A stretch of 64,000 bases of DNA from Chenopodium formosanum (taxonomy: Eukaryota > Streptophyta > Magnoliopsida > Caryophyllales > Amaranthaceae), in the NCBI GenBank assembly GCA_024500155.1, contig CM044866.1:37253501-37317500 (forward strand), given 5' to 3'. The notes below the pieces were generated by a model. That model ran no database searches and was not told the DNA's origin. It worked only from the letters and a program-made list of their open reading frames with translations. Both the position numbers and the translations under genes were made by a program. Positions 1-11,659 of the stretch are shown here, piece after piece; the stretch's first letter is position 1; each line of letters opens with the position of its first letter.

Positions 1-1010
1 AGCTCCTCCATAGCTTGCTCAAATCGATACTCCCAAATGGAGTAATCGTCCTTGGGAAAGAGAGCCTTCCACGCCATCTTCATGCGAGTGATGCAGTCGA
101 CCTCATTTTCCTCAATGAGCTGCTTCTTCTCCTCCTCTACCCTGGCGGCCCATTTGGATTCGAGCTGCTTTTCTTGGTTGGCTAGCTTGTGTTGCAACTT
201 CTCATTTTGGCTCTTGAGACTATCCGTCTCTCTACCAACATCCTGAAGCTCTTCAACCTTTTCTTTAGCCGCCTTCAGCTCAGCTTTCAGCTCAGTCACC
301 CTCTTTTGGGCCACCTCCAAATCTTTCTTCACTTGCAAATTCACAGTCGCCTGTGAGTATAAGATATCTTAAGTCAACAACTCAGTCTTATTTACATCAA
401 ACATGGCTTTGTCAAGATTGAAAGCGGCCCTTAAGTTAGCAGCCCTTACTTCTTTCTGCTTGTCCCGGATCTTTTCTAAATTTTTCCGCATGGTCCTTTG
501 GGTAGATGCGGATATATGGGTGAAGTATGGGGTGTATCTTTCTTGAAGAGAAGAGGAAGTCTCTTCCTGGCCACGCTCCACAGAGGCAACCTCCTCTTCA
601 GATACCTCTTTAGCATTCACAGGCGGCTCCTCCTCCCTTCTAGGACCGCCTGTGTCAGCATCCGATTGAGATGAGCCCTCTTTAGAGCCGGATGCCTCAT
701 CGCTTGAATCATTTTCTGATTCACCCAAAATCGAATCATCCGGCGTCATTGGGACGCCTGATGGGTTGTAGGAGACTTCGTCCCTAGGCACCCTGATAGG
801 ACTCTCGTCCTCTTCATCACTAAGCGGCCGAGCTGTCCTTTTTGTTCTAACCATAGTGTCCTGCACAAACACAGACGGATTCGTTGGCGAGAACAGTTCA
901 GGATAGGTGGCACCCCTAGTTCTAGATTCAACCGTCCCAGGTGACCGGCTGACAGCTATCCTAGGTCGTGTCGTGTGTGTTTGTGATACCATTTCTAAGG
1001 AAACAAACAC
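1..1010 (-). CDS. Antisense ORF (aORF) of the Gypsy element, coiled-coil protein, partial
   Basis: Read right to left. The open part is 1010-369 (213 codons; a better start may be the Met at codon 7). It is a hydrophilic Ser/Glu/Asp-rich protein. After a TAA at 369-371 the same frame stays open to base 1 and encodes a heptad-like Glu/Lys-rich coiled coil (AELKAAKEKVEELQDV) followed by a short conserved-looking segment (FPKDDYSIWEY). The stop lies within 45 nt bounded by GT and AG (351-395). Either this is an unusually short intron, or the frame carries one nonsense codon. Because 45 is a multiple of three, both readings give the same downstream frame. Its function is unknown; the position matches the antisense ORFs of Tat-lineage elements. 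Confidence 0.6.
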
Positions 1011-1213
1011 AGGCGAAATGAAAGTAAAATGAAAAAAGAGAGAAAGAGCAGGCGATTACCTTGAAAAGGTACTGTTGGAAGTTGATCGAGCCGACTGGGT
1101 CAGGCGGCAAAAAGCAAGCGGCAGGCGGAAGCGTTTTTTCAAGAAAAGGTCAAAGATTCTCTCAGATTCTCTCAAAGATTTTTCATAAATAAGTGAAAAA
1201 GAGAGGGGCAAAA

Positions 1214-1846
1214 TGTTTATTTATAAAAGGGTAATTCCAGGGACACCATGGTAATTTTCCCAGAAGGTGAACAGTAAAATCTGTCCTACTAGTTGAGTGA
1301 CAAGTGTCGTAGATGCCACGTGGCATGCCACATCACATCTGTGAGGGGCAAATATTTTGGGGAAAATTACCCCACCTCGTGGACCACTTAAATCAGGACA
1401 CGTGTCCACCCGTAATTGGTTCCAAAGAAGTCCATAACAGCTTGACACGTGGAATCCACTGTCAAGAGAAGGAAATGGCGGCCTTCACAGGCCCAATTCC
1501 CGATAAGCCACCAAAAGAGCGGGCAGCCCACCAAATCTAGGTCAAATGACCTACGTAAGGGCACACTTTTCCCAATGACCCTATAAATAGGGAGATTTCT
1601 CCCATTTGTGGGACAGAGTGAATTAATTACAATATTCCTGACATTCTCTTACATCAGAGAAACTTCCTGATCTCGAAATTCGAGAAGATCTCAATTTTAC
1701 CTTTTCCGTACTTTTTACTTTCTCCAGCACGTTCTAACTTGATTGTCGGAGGCAGAGCTCCAACCACCCGGAGTTTCCGTTGTTTTGCAAGTACAGGCGC
1801 TTCCCAACCAGTTTTCGAGTCGTAACTCTCCCGAGGGACAAAAACA
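1214..1846 (+). repeat. 3' LTR (about 633 bp)
   Basis: It starts TG just after the purine-rich tract and ends CA at 1846 after a GAGGGACAAAAACA stretch. A TATA box and a transcript-leader-like sequence are inside it. The right boundary is inferred from the TG...CA rule, since the partner LTR is not in the window. Confidence 0.55.
1581..1592 (+). promoter_or_regulatory. TATA box of the LTR promoter
   Basis: CTATAAATAGGG about two thirds into the LTR, in the sense direction of the element. A likely transcribed leader follows. Confidence 0.55.
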
Positions 1847-2527
1847 CCCAAAACAGATGAGGCTTTCTCTCTCTACATCTTTGCCCTCATCCTATTACTC
1901 CCTTACAATGACAATACAAGAGTATATATAGTCCCAATACAAGGAAAATAATCCAACAGCTAAGAATGTAAGTTACTAACAAAGGAGAAATCAAGACCGT
2001 AAAACCGAGGCTCAAACGTGAAAAAATAGAGCCCCGAGAAACCCAGTGGAGCGGGCGCTCTAATGGACAGGAGTGAGCGCTCCAATATATAGGAGCGAGC
2101 GCTCCAACAAACTGGAAGAATAGCCAAAACGAGCCTTGACAGAGCGGGCGCTGCTACAACTTTCCCTACTGAACAACTTCTAACAGTCATATCTTCCTTG
2201 TTTTTAGGCCAAATTTAGCTTATGACCAATCGTTGGAAAGCTCTTGAGACCAGCTATCACCTCCAACTTGAATCATCTCAATATCAATTCTAGATCTTGA
2301 GATATGGTCATTTGAAGTCAACCCTTTGTCATCCACCATTGCTTAACACCAAGCAATAGCCCATAGCTTAAACTTCTAAGCTATGCACCCCCTTAGCCTC
2401 CTTGAACCGTTCTCCATACTTCCCAAACCCAACACACTCAATAGTCCTTTTATATATATGAAGCATATTTTTTTTTTTGACATGAGTTCAACAAAACTGA
2501 AAAAAAAAAAATCAGTTTATTAAAAAT
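1847..2527. other. Gene-free stretch with four copies of a GAGCGxGCGCTC motif
   Basis: No supportable gene. At 2047-2152 there are four copies of a short near-palindrome (GAGCGGGCGCTC, GAGTGAGCGCTCC, GAGCGAGCGCTCC, GAGCGGGCGCTG) spaced 20-50 bp apart. They are GC-rich in AT-rich surroundings. The rest looks like decayed repeat DNA. Confidence 0.5.
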
Positions 2528-3305
2528 TTCTTTGCAAATTAACACCGGCTTCAAGTCTTTGACTTGGTTTTTCGACGTTAGACTTTGCACATGAGGGTCA
2601 CATGATCTCATAAAACCACCTTCCCTTATTTTTTCCCCCTTTTCCCTCACCAACACACCTCACCGCCACCACCATCTCACTACCACCCCCACCAACACCA
2701 CCTCACCACCACCACCAACTCACTACCACCCTCACCAACACCATCTCACTCAATGAATCTACTTCCATTAAAATTCCACCCCTATTAATTCACCCCCATT
2801 CACCCAAAAACTCCACCCACCTCCTCACATCCTTTCTTCATTGAAGCCCAATAGAGCAAGAACATAAAAAGTAAAAAACAAATCAAAGACCACAATATCA
2901 GTTTTGACCCTCGAGATTACTGCTAATTCCATCCTACACACATTGGTGGGCATAAATCAGTCTCAAAACAGTAACCCTAATTTCCAATTAAAATCCTATT
3001 TTACAAAAATTAGAAGACCCAACAAAATTAACAAGCACTTTCATTGATTAAAACAACTTACCTTTTTCAAAATTAGGTTAATTATAGCAATCCACAAGCT
3101 AAAGTTTCCTTCTTTAATGGAGAGTTATTGAAGCTTGATTGGAAGAACAGAGGAACGAAAAAGTTCAATTGGAGGGAAACAAGGGAAAAAAAATAAATAA
3201 ATAGGGGGCTTTTATCGGTCTACCTGTGACTCACTTGAGGGGTCAATGCCGAAAAACCAAGTTAAAGACCTGAAACCGGGTTAAGGTGGTACTTCGCACA
3301 AAAAA
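2528..3305. mobile_element. Inverted-repeat (MITE/foldback) element, about 0.78 kb
   Basis: About 60 bp at the left (2535-2600) recur inverted at the right (3230-3300); both arms share TTAACTTGG/TTGACTTGG, TTTTTCG and a CCGG(T/C)TTCA core. The middle holds a CA-rich ACCACC-type tandem stretch (2655-2745) and an AT-rich part. There is no coding capacity. The exact ends and target duplication are not clear. Confidence 0.6.
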
Positions 3306-4090
3306 AAATAATTTTAGGTTATAGGAAATTTTTATAAGGTGTTTTTAATAATGTGGTTTTTGACAAATTTCCCATTACTAAATGATGATAAAACCTCATT
3401 TTCCGTGGATGTAAGAAGATGCGTCCTGTTAACATAGATCCTATCATTCCTATGGACATTATGGATGCTGCATCAAACAAATGCATAACAAAAGTACAAA
3501 AGTATATCTTTTCCTGCAATGATAAATATTATCCTCATAACGTTTTTTTAATAAGCATACGAACAAATAGCCTTATTATCTAACATGATAAACACTTTAC
3601 AAGAACACATGAAAAAAAAAATTAATAATAAATAAATAAATAAAATCAAAGCTGCTTGCCTGAAAGAGACAGAGATGTAAAGTTATGATTAGCAAACACC
3701 ATGAAAATTAGACTTTGAAGTTTGAACAACATAGATATTAATTTAATAACAAGATGCATTAGCGTTGTGTAGATTGCTAAAATGTGGCAAGTAATAATAT
3801 AGGTAAAGAAGAAACATATAAGGGTCTATGTGCCAATGAAACAAATAGCCAAATAGGATGACATTTTATAAATAATGGGAACAAGAGAAAAAGCAGGGGT
3901 GTAAAATTTGATGGCAAAAAGTACTACTACATGCATAATAATACATTAAATCTACCATTATACCATTAAGGGAGAGATAAAAAATAAAAATTCCAAAATG
4001 CCATCCTATGTGTTTGTGAAATACATAGGCCCTATTCACCTAGATGCACTCCCATATTAAGAATAATTCACCATTTATTACACTAAGTTA

Positions 4091-4255
4091 ACAATACTGG
4101 ATTAGCTTATTCACCATAACTTAACAATCTAATTTGAAATCACTAGGTAATTTACAATACTGGATTAGCTCATTCACCATAACTTAAGAGTCTAATTTGA
4201 CATCACAATTTAATTAAATACTAGATTAGCTCATTCACCTAACTTAACAATTAAT
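4091..4255. repeat. Tandem repeat, about 62-bp unit, three copies
   Basis: Units start at about 4095, 4158 and 4219 and share TACTGGATTAGCT followed by CATTCACCATAACTTAA. The copies have drifted by substitutions and small gaps. The remaining DNA between 3306 and 4358 shows no gene. Confidence 0.75.
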
Positions 4256-4356
4256 TATCCAAAAAAATATCCCAAAGCATTCAGTATGATATAGCTTCAT
4301 TACAGCATAGTCTTGTTACAATATCCTTTATCTACTATTTAGATGGAATTTTTCCC

Positions 4357-4358
<2 letters not shown>

Positions 4359-4405
<47 letters not shown>
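4359..4405. repeat. Poly(T) run, about 46 bases
   Basis: An uninterrupted T tract, possibly the poly(A) tail of a retroposed copy lying on the minus strand to the right. No target duplication was found. Confidence 0.6.
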
Positions 4406-4406
<1 letters not shown>

Positions 4407-4892
4407 ATTGTATTCTTTTGTTTCTAATGAATGCAAAACTGAAAGCAAATCTTAAAAAGTCTGACTAAATATGTTGCAGTTAAATTTGTTGTTTGCACCT
4501 GAATTATTAATGGAATATATAGCAGCTCTCACTAAATAACCAACTAGTGGTTTGAATATGTTTGAAAATAAATCTCTCTTGCAATCATGCATAGCTTAGC
4601 TTGATTGACTATGAAAGAGAATTAAATTGAACATACAATAAATAAACTTTGGGTTTTTCTAAGCTATGTCGAAGTTGTTGAATTTCTAAGGTGTGTCCAT
4701 ACTTTTTCAAAGTTAAAAGTTGTGACTTTCAATTTAAGGTGTTTAATCAAATGTACTCTCTAACGTCAACTCGAAGTAAATAGGCTAATCCTCCTATTGC
4801 CATATAGTTTTCGAATCAAAACTTCTTTAGACTTGTAAAGTGGACTCTCTCTCTCTTACTTCCGAGTTCAGCTCAAACTCATTTAATTAACA

Positions 4893-5155
4893 TGGTATCA
4901 GAGCCAAGCCTACGGATGGAACCTTTAATGGTTATATACTCAATTTTTAGGGTCAACGTAAGGGGGAGTGTTGATGCAGTCTTCCGATCCGAAAATTTGA
5001 AGGGAAGTGTTGATGCATAGTCCTCCCAACCAACAAATGTAAGTGTCTCACATTGAGAAAAGAAAAGAGATCGAGTAAAGCAATTTATAAGGCAAAAAGA
5101 CTGCTCGTATTGTCATATGATTAATATGTGATATGAAATTTAATTAATATAATAA
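4893..5155 (+). mobile_element. Copia-type relic: primer binding site and polypurine tract only 55 bp apart
   Basis: TGGTATCAGAGCCAA at 4893-4907 is the classic plant Copia primer binding site (complementary to the initiator tRNA-Met 3' end), directly after a sequence ending ACA, as an LTR should. At 4960-4968 AAGGGGGAG precedes TGTTGATGCA, the usual polypurine tract/3' LTR junction. No coding DNA lies between, so this is either a TRIM-like miniature element or an internally deleted copy. GTGTTGATGCA occurs twice (4968 and 5007), a small duplication at the LTR start. I could not match a 5' LTR upstream. Confidence 0.5.
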
Positions 5156-5270
5156 AGAGATAATTTTCGAGATAATTATTCTTTATATATAATAGATCAC
5201 CGAACCTAAGGCAAGGAGGTTAGGATGAAACAAAGGGCCATGGAAGGTCATCATTGGTGATGTGGAGAGA

Positions 5271-5452
5271 TTGTTATATACACTCGGGTGTATCGTACAC
5301 TCATGTTTATGTGTTCTCATACATTTTGATAATTGTTTTTCATTTTATCATCAAATGAAGAACAAAAATTAACCCTAAGTGTCTTTTTTTTTTAAATCAT
5401 AATTAACCTTAAGTTAGTTGGGTATACGATACACATGGGTGTATATAACAAA
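5271..5452. mobile_element. Short MITE with inverted ends
   Basis: The left end TTGTTATATACACTCGGGTG is mirrored at the right end, which reads CACCCATGTGTATCG and its surroundings when complemented, with about 30 bp of imperfect inverted repeat. About 180 bp, noncoding. Confidence 0.6.
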
Positions 5453-5799
5453 TTTTAAGTGGTAATTGTTGTTGGAAAATGATTGTTAGTGGTAGTGGCG
5501 GCCCATGGTGGTTTGCATTTTTGAATGTTATTTATGCTTTTAATTTGGACCCAGTCATTTTAATAAGTAATTAAAAGAGCATATAACTTTTTAAAATATG
5601 AAGGCAATACGCTATCCTTGCTTTAGTATAGCATAATAAATTAATTATCATCTATCTATAATTCTATACTTATATATTTAAAAGCATTACTAAAACAGAA
5701 TATGTTCTACGTATTACCTTTTTTAACTTCGACATGTCAGCATTATGTGCCACATGTCACTATAAACATGACATGTCACTTTCACATGTATTAGGTTTG

Positions 5800-5885
5800 C
5801 ACCTAAAAAATGGTACAACAAGACTTGAACTCAATACTAACAAATCTTAAGTTAAGAGCCTTGCCATCTTAGCCATTTTCTAATT
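5800..5885 (-). mobile_element. tRNA-derived SINE fragment
   Basis: On the minus strand a box A-like TGGCTAAGATGGCAAGG (5859-5875) and a box B-like GAGTTCAAGTCT (5821-5832) have tRNA-like spacing. No cloverleaf is evident, so it is a SINE head rather than a tRNA gene. A weaker box B-like sequence lies at about 6000-6015. Confidence 0.45.
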
Positions 5886-6747
5886 GTGTTTTTTATCCAA
5901 CAAAATTATAGTTAACTTAGATAAGTTAATTGTGTCTTATTATACTATTTGTTTCCATTATGTAATGATTGAGTTTAACAACTAAATTATGTTTATAGCA
6001 AGACTTAAACTCGAAACCAAATAAAAAAAGTCTTATTATCTAAACCGTCGAAATTAATTAATAAATTAAACAAATATAAACTAGCAATTTGGGGCATCGC
6101 TCGGACCACACAGAAGGGTTTACCATTCATATGAAAACCTTTGATTATCAACTTTATCTTTTCGAAATATTTCTTAACTACATTCACGTGAAGCACATGA
6201 ATAAAGTTCTTTATTCTCTTCGAGTAAAGAGCGTTGAACTTGTGAAGCTATTTTTAATTTAATCAAATGGAGGCAATTTGTTTTAAAGCAAGGACAATCC
6301 TAGTTTAGAAAAGAGCAGTAGGGATCTTCTTTTGTATTTCTTATTATAGGTCATTTTTTATATCTATGTCTCCTCAATCCTCATTGTGGCCTTGTAGGTA
6401 AAAAGATTTAGAACATGCTAAAATACTAATGTATACACACCTTTTCTTTATTTCTTTTTGTTTGTTCTATTTGACTTCTACGTTCTCGACTTTTCCAATA
6501 CAAGTCAATCTTAAAACGTATTTATATAAAAGAGCTTATAAGATCTTACTAGTATATGAATATATCATTTCTTACACCTATAATTTGGATTCAAATTAAT
6601 AGCGCTAAACATGTTAACTTTTGATTGGTCAATAGATCAATCAAGTTTATTTGTATATATTAAAGTGTATTTTTCCTTTTATTAGAATTAATGTAGTATA
6701 TAAATTGTACAAAACTTAAAGATTTACAATTAATTTTCCATAAATAA

Positions 6748-7160
6748 AAGGAAAAATTATACTTTAATAATCTCAACTATTAGCGATTTACTTCTAATAA
6801 TCCTAACTAAGGTTTATTATTTAATAATCCCATATTCACCCCTAGCCACTCCCCCCCTTCTCCTTCCCCCACCGTAAAACCATTAGCCCAACCCCTAATC
6901 CCACCGGAAACTGATCGGATGCCACCTAGCTTTAACCCCCTAAAACGACCGGCTGCCACCTGTAACCCTGTAAAATGACCAGCCGACCCCTCCTAACCCC
7001 CAAAACCAACACACTCGCAATTAACCACCTGCAATAAAATCTTTGTTTTCGAGAAGGATGATAATCAACTCCAGCCCGACCCCTCGCCTTTTCATTATTT
7101 CAACCACCAACCCAATAAATCGCTAATAGTTAAAATTATTTAAGTGTATTTTTCCTTATA
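6748..7160. mobile_element. Foldback MITE, family of the 20.4-kb and 60.9-kb elements
   Basis: About 40-bp inverted ends, each reading inward AAGGAAAAAT...AACTATTAGCGATTTA. The inside is C-rich (CCCACC/CCCCTCC) and noncoding. Longer elements of the same design lie at 20447-21715 and 60950-61760. Confidence 0.65.
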
Positions 7161-7311
7161 AAAAAAATTGTCAGAATTAATTCTCAATGGAGATGGTATT
7201 GATGGATAGGAAAATCTTAAGTAAGGTCACACTTTCTTCTGTGCATCATCATTCATCGAACTCTGCTCATGAGGTAATAACAAGCAAGGGAGAGGATTTG
7301 GACGTAGTATG

Positions 7312-7491
7312 ACAATAATTTATCATTATAAATTCAATAAAATCAACTAACTTGTCTTTTGCTTAAATTTTGTGTTTGTTGAAATCTGTATAAGATATAA
7401 TACAATAATTTATCATTATAAATTCAATAAAATCAACTCACCTGTCTTTTTCTTATATTTTGTGTTTGTTGAAATCTGTGTAAGATATAAT
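7312..7491. repeat. Tandem duplication, two copies of a 90-bp unit
   Basis: ACAATAATTTATCATTATAA begins both copies (7312 and 7402), and both end in TTTGTGTTTGTTGAAATCTG. Only a few substitutions separate them, so the duplication is recent. Confidence 0.8.
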
Positions 7492-7560
7492 TTACAGTAT
7501 TGCAAAATGGACATAGTATCTTCTAGAGTTAGTATGATAAAAAATTCACAAACTCTTATA

Positions 7561-7748
7561 TGTGGCTGACCACATGGTGTGATTATCTATCAAAAAAGTT
7601 ATTTCGTTAGTGTTATAGTGGTTGCTTGTTCAGTTTTATAGGGATTACTTTGATAGTGTTTTGAGGGTTACTTAAAGATTACTCAGTCAATATTATAAGG
7701 GTTATTTTATTTTTTTTCAAGTGGCCACATGGTGTGGCCAACCACACA
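7561..7748. mobile_element. MITE with CCACATGGTG ends and internal GGTTACTT motifs
   Basis: GTGGCTGACCACATGGTGTG on the left pairs imperfectly with GGCCACATGGTGTGGCC on the right. Inside are repeated TTATAGGG(A)TTACTT motifs, the complement of the AGTAACCC repeats at 22680-22885. It ends about 130 bp upstream of the BAHD start codon. Confidence 0.45.
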
Positions 7749-7875
7749 CAAGACGCATTGAAAAAAAATTAGCTGGCAAAATTAATTTAATTTATCATTG
7801 CATTATATCCCAAAATTCCTCTCATTATTTAAATTTGAACCAAGGCTTTCAATTTTTGGCACCACAATTTCCTAA

Positions 7876-9237
7876 ATGTCTCCGTTTAAGCTTATTTCAG
7901 AATGCTTTGTCCGACCAAAATCCGACGTCTAAGACTCGGAAAGATACCATTACCTAAGTCCCTTAACCTTACATTTGCTATCATTAGGTAACACACAATA
8001 TGGTCTCTTATTTAGTACCTCATCATACAAATCTAATAATTTCTTTGACAACCTTAAACTCTCTCTTTCTCATGCTCTTGTTCACTTTTATCCTTTGGCT
8101 GGTCGTCTTGTTACCAAAACCTACAACGAAGAGCATAGTTTCTCTATCTACGTCGATTGCAAATCTAGCCCCGGAGCTAGGCTCATCCATGCTTCCGCCT
8201 TAGACGTCACTGTTGACAACATTGTCAACCCTACCACAGACGACGTCCCTTTGGTGGTCCAGTCATTTTTTGATCTTGGCGAGAGACAAGTCAATCACGA
8301 TGGCCACACGAGGGCGTTTTTATCTCTTCAGATGACAGAGGTGGCAGATGGGTTGTTTATCGGGTGCTGCATTAACCATTGTGTAGTTGATGGTACATCT
8401 TTGTCTCATTTTCTTACCGTGTTGTCGAATATATTTGTTTCAAGGGAAGGAACAAAAGATGTTATACTACGAAAACCAGTCATTAAGTTCCCTCCATCAA
8501 TTTCCCAAGGATTTCCAACAATCAAACTCCCATTCAAGGAACCTAACGAGTTCATAACCCGATTCGACAAAGATCACTTACTAAGAGACAGAGTCTTCCA
8601 CTTCTCAGCTGCAACAATGTTAAAACTCAAGATCAAAGCAAACACCGAGGCCAGCAACAACAGTTCGCCACAACTATCATCATTTAAAGCCTTATATGGG
8701 TTTATCTGGAAGAGCATCACCCGAGCTCGAAACCTTCCATCTGAGGAAGAAACCAAGTTCGCAATGGCAGTAAATATAAGGTCTCGCATAGATCCGCCTT
8801 TGTCACCAGACCACTTTGCTAACTATTTCGTGGCTGTAACTGTGACTGCTAAGGCAGGTGAGCTGCTAAAAAATGGGTTAGGTTTCGCAACCATGCTGAT
8901 CCATGATGAGGTAGATATTGTCAATGCCAAAGTAGCCCGTGAAGTGTTGGTGCTGTCAGCTGGTGAGAGTCCTACAATTGAGTCTCCTGGGTTCATATCG
9001 TTTGGGACTAATTATGTGGTAATGGGTGGTTCGCCCAGGTTTGTTTTATCCGGGGCCGAATTCGGGCTTGGTAACCCGGTGGCTATTCGGACCGGGTATA
9101 CCAACAGAGCTGACGGTAAGCTTACAGCTTTTCCGGGTCGTGATGGTCTGGGTAGTGTGGATTTACAAGTGGGTCTGCTGCCTGAGTATATGAGTGCTTT
9201 ATTATTGGATCAAGAATTTATGAATTATGTTACCTAA
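7876..9237 (+). pseudogene. BAHD acyltransferase, single exon, one in-frame stop at codon 19
   Basis: A BAHD-family acyl-CoA-dependent acyltransferase (cytosolic enzymes of specialised metabolism that transfer an acyl group to an alcohol or amine), closest in feel to the uncharacterised At3g50280-like clade. ATG at 7876 opens MSPFKLISECFVRPKSDV, a typical N-terminus, then TAA at 7930-7932. The same frame then runs unbroken to the stop at 9237, giving 453 codons, normal BAHD length. The catalytic HxxxD is present as HCVVD (about residues 168-172). The DFGWG motif is altered to EFGLG (about 395-399), followed by the usual NPVAIRTG. No in-frame ATG follows soon after the stop, so restarting would lose the conserved N-terminal third. 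It is either a pseudogene with one early nonsense mutation or a real gene with a sequencing error. The substrate cannot be inferred. Confidence 0.85.
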
Positions 9238-9461
9238 AAAGGGTTATTAAATTTTGCATGTATTTTTATGCATTTTGTTTATTGCACTACCAACTAATAA
9301 AATAAAATTTACTGTATCACATGTTGACAATAATTACTCCTTTCATACTGGTCTAAAGTTTTGCCCCCACTATTATTGGCAGTATTTGGGTCAAATTTTT
9401 TTAACCACAAATTGTAATTAACTCTAACGTACGGAGTAATCATGTAAGATCATATTCGATT

Positions 9462-10187
9462 GGAAATTTTGTGGAGAACTATCAATTAAAGCACGTGTTT
9501 TGAAAACAACTAGCTATTAAAAATTTCTTTTAAAAGAACTACCATAAAATTGTAATAAGTTTAAGTAGCAATATCACTCTAATAATTTCATTTAGAATAT
9601 TCGGCATGTAGGTTCCACTTTTTACCTTTACCTCATAAAATAACCATCTAAATTGACTAAATTACCCTTCATAAAAGTAAAAAGTGATATTAAGTGAGAC
9701 TCAAATGTCGAAAATTTTAGCCAAAATTGTTAGAGTGGTAGTGCTACTTAAACTTTTTACTCCCTCCGTGTTTTTTTAAGTGTTACAGTTTGATCGGCAC
9801 ATAGTCTTAAGCAATTTAATTGACTTAAATAAAATAAGAGATAAGTGGGGTAGTTGGAGTATTAAAAAATTGTAAAAGAAAGATAGTGGAGTTCATAGTT
9901 TATTGAAAAGTAATGAATGTGAGAGGAAAGATATAATAATAATAAAAAAAAAGTAGTGGTGGGTTTGGGTGGGGACCATGAGAAGAGATAGATATAATAT
10001 TTTATTGTAGTTTTTTGCCAAAAAAAAGAAGTGTAACAGTTATTAAAACACGGCCGGATTTGGTAAGTGTAGCACTTATTAAAACACGGAGGGAGTACAA
10101 CTTTGTGATAGTTCTTTTAAAAAAAAATTTAATAGGTAGTTGTTTTCAAAACTCATGCTTTAATTGGTAGTTGATGACAAAATTTCC
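9462..10187. mobile_element. Mutator-type MITE with perfect 9-bp TSD
   Basis: About 85-bp inverted ends, each starting GGAAATTTTGT and containing AACAACTA(G/C)CTATTAAA and TTTAAAAGAACTA. TATTCGATT flanks it on both sides (9453-9461 and 10188-10196); a 9-bp TSD is diagnostic of Mutator-like elements. It lies 220 bp beyond the BAHD stop and is interrupted by a Stowaway. Confidence 0.9.
9760..10095. mobile_element. Stowaway MITE nested in the Mutator-type MITE
   Basis: Ends CTCCCTCCGTGTTTT and its complement, with TA target duplication (9758-9759, 10096-10097). 336 bp, noncoding. Being nested, it is younger than its host element. Confidence 0.9.
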
Positions 10188-10196
10188 TATTCGATT

Positions 10197-10784
10197 CATC
10201 TAATTATTTTTTTTTTCTTTTTTACTAATATTAAGTTTTTATATTTACCTGAAAAGTTTAGTGCAAAACATTAGAGACAGATAGAGTTTTAATTGTTATT
10301 TACTTCTTGCAGTCTTTTATGCAGTTGCACCATTTGAAATATCACTTTGGTTGATAGATGAATTTACCAATATTCATACTTAATTTGATTTTAATTAAAT
10401 TCTTCCTATGTTCTTTTAAGATTGTATCATATGGGTTGAGCACAATTTTTGGCAGTGTGAAAAAAAAGAGAGGAAAAATAAATACAAAAATGTCCATGTA
10501 ATTGTAAGCATAACTAAATAAACAACTTTAAAAAGTAGGAATATATTGAGTATTTGGAGTGTGAATAGAGACATTTGATAACAACCTAAAATGTAAATGG
10601 TATAATATTCATGAAACTTCCTTAAAAAAAAGTGGCAGCAGCTAAAAATAAAGAAAGTATGTGGATTTTCTCTATTTGTTGACAATTGTGACAAGTTTTG
10701 ATTTTATGCATTATTTACTTAGCCTACTTTGAATTCTTTCTATGATTTATTACTAATAAAATTTAATTATAGTCATGTAAAATG

Positions 10785-10821
<37 letters not shown>

Positions 10822-11659
10822 CATTTTTGGTCGAATTATAATATGTGCTTCAATTCATTCCTATTTTAAAAATGTTGTAACAATTTAATACTATTTTGAG
10901 TTTTCTCGCTCTCACAGTTCCACTGCACTAATGGTCCCTTTCATTTCATTTTTTAATAATATTATTATTATCATTATTCACTCACTCTTTCCTCCCAACA
11001 ATAACCCACTAATACTTTTTTCGACTTTTAAATTTTTAACTAACCTCGCTTAAATAATTTTTTAATGCATTCATTACTTTCTTTTAAAACAAATAATATC
11101 TTTGATTATACTTAAGTACTAATATAACAATTGAAAATTAATAATCTATTCATTAAGACGATTCCACACAAGTACCCAAAAGAATATATTTTTCTATATC
11201 TATTAATAAATAACGAACATTAGTCAAAGTAGGTAAACTAAATATTGCAAAAAAAATGTAAATTTAACACTTATTTAAATACGAAGGGGATACCTTCTTA
11301 ACATAACGAAAATAGTTTTCCTTTCCAAAAAAGTTAGCATTAATGTATGCAAAAATTTTCTTCCTCCCTTTAACAAAATAAATAAATGAAAATGTAGAAA
11401 TGAAGGAAAACTAGTATTCAAGATCATATTTTTCACCAAAACAAATGAATGCTTAAGCCTTGTTATGTTCATGTTATTCAAATAATATTTAATAAAATAA
11501 TTTAAAATTAGTAAAAATAATTTCATTTTAGTAAAAATTAAACAAGTTAATTCATTAGTAAATAAAAGCAAGCTTAACTCAATAAAGATGCGTGAAATTC
11601 AACAAAAATAAACTCAATTTAGTAAAATAATTTTAAATAGTAAAAACCAATCATTTAAA
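10197..11659. other. Gene-free AT-rich stretch with a poly(A) run
   Basis: No gene recognised. There is a poly(A) tract of about 36 bases near 10784-10819 and scattered short AT-rich repeats. Reading frames here are AT-driven and lack recognisable domains. Confidence 0.6.

Larger units (their letters stand above)
1..1846 (+). mobile_element. 3' end of a Tat-type Ty3/Gypsy LTR retrotransposon
   Basis: The right end of an LTR element whose body lies left of the window. The order is a coding region read on the opposite strand, a purine-rich tract at about 1192-1213, then an LTR starting TG at 1214. An antisense reading frame between pol and the 3' LTR is a known feature of Tat-lineage Gypsy elements (Retand, Grande, RIRE2). 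That lineage call is family knowledge applied to the layout, because no pol sequence is visible here. The 5' LTR and the target-site duplication cannot be checked. Confidence 0.65.

Noticed and set aside
5821..5875. Possible tRNA gene from box A and box B matches
   Set aside because: Arms do not pair into a cloverleaf; it fits a SINE head better.
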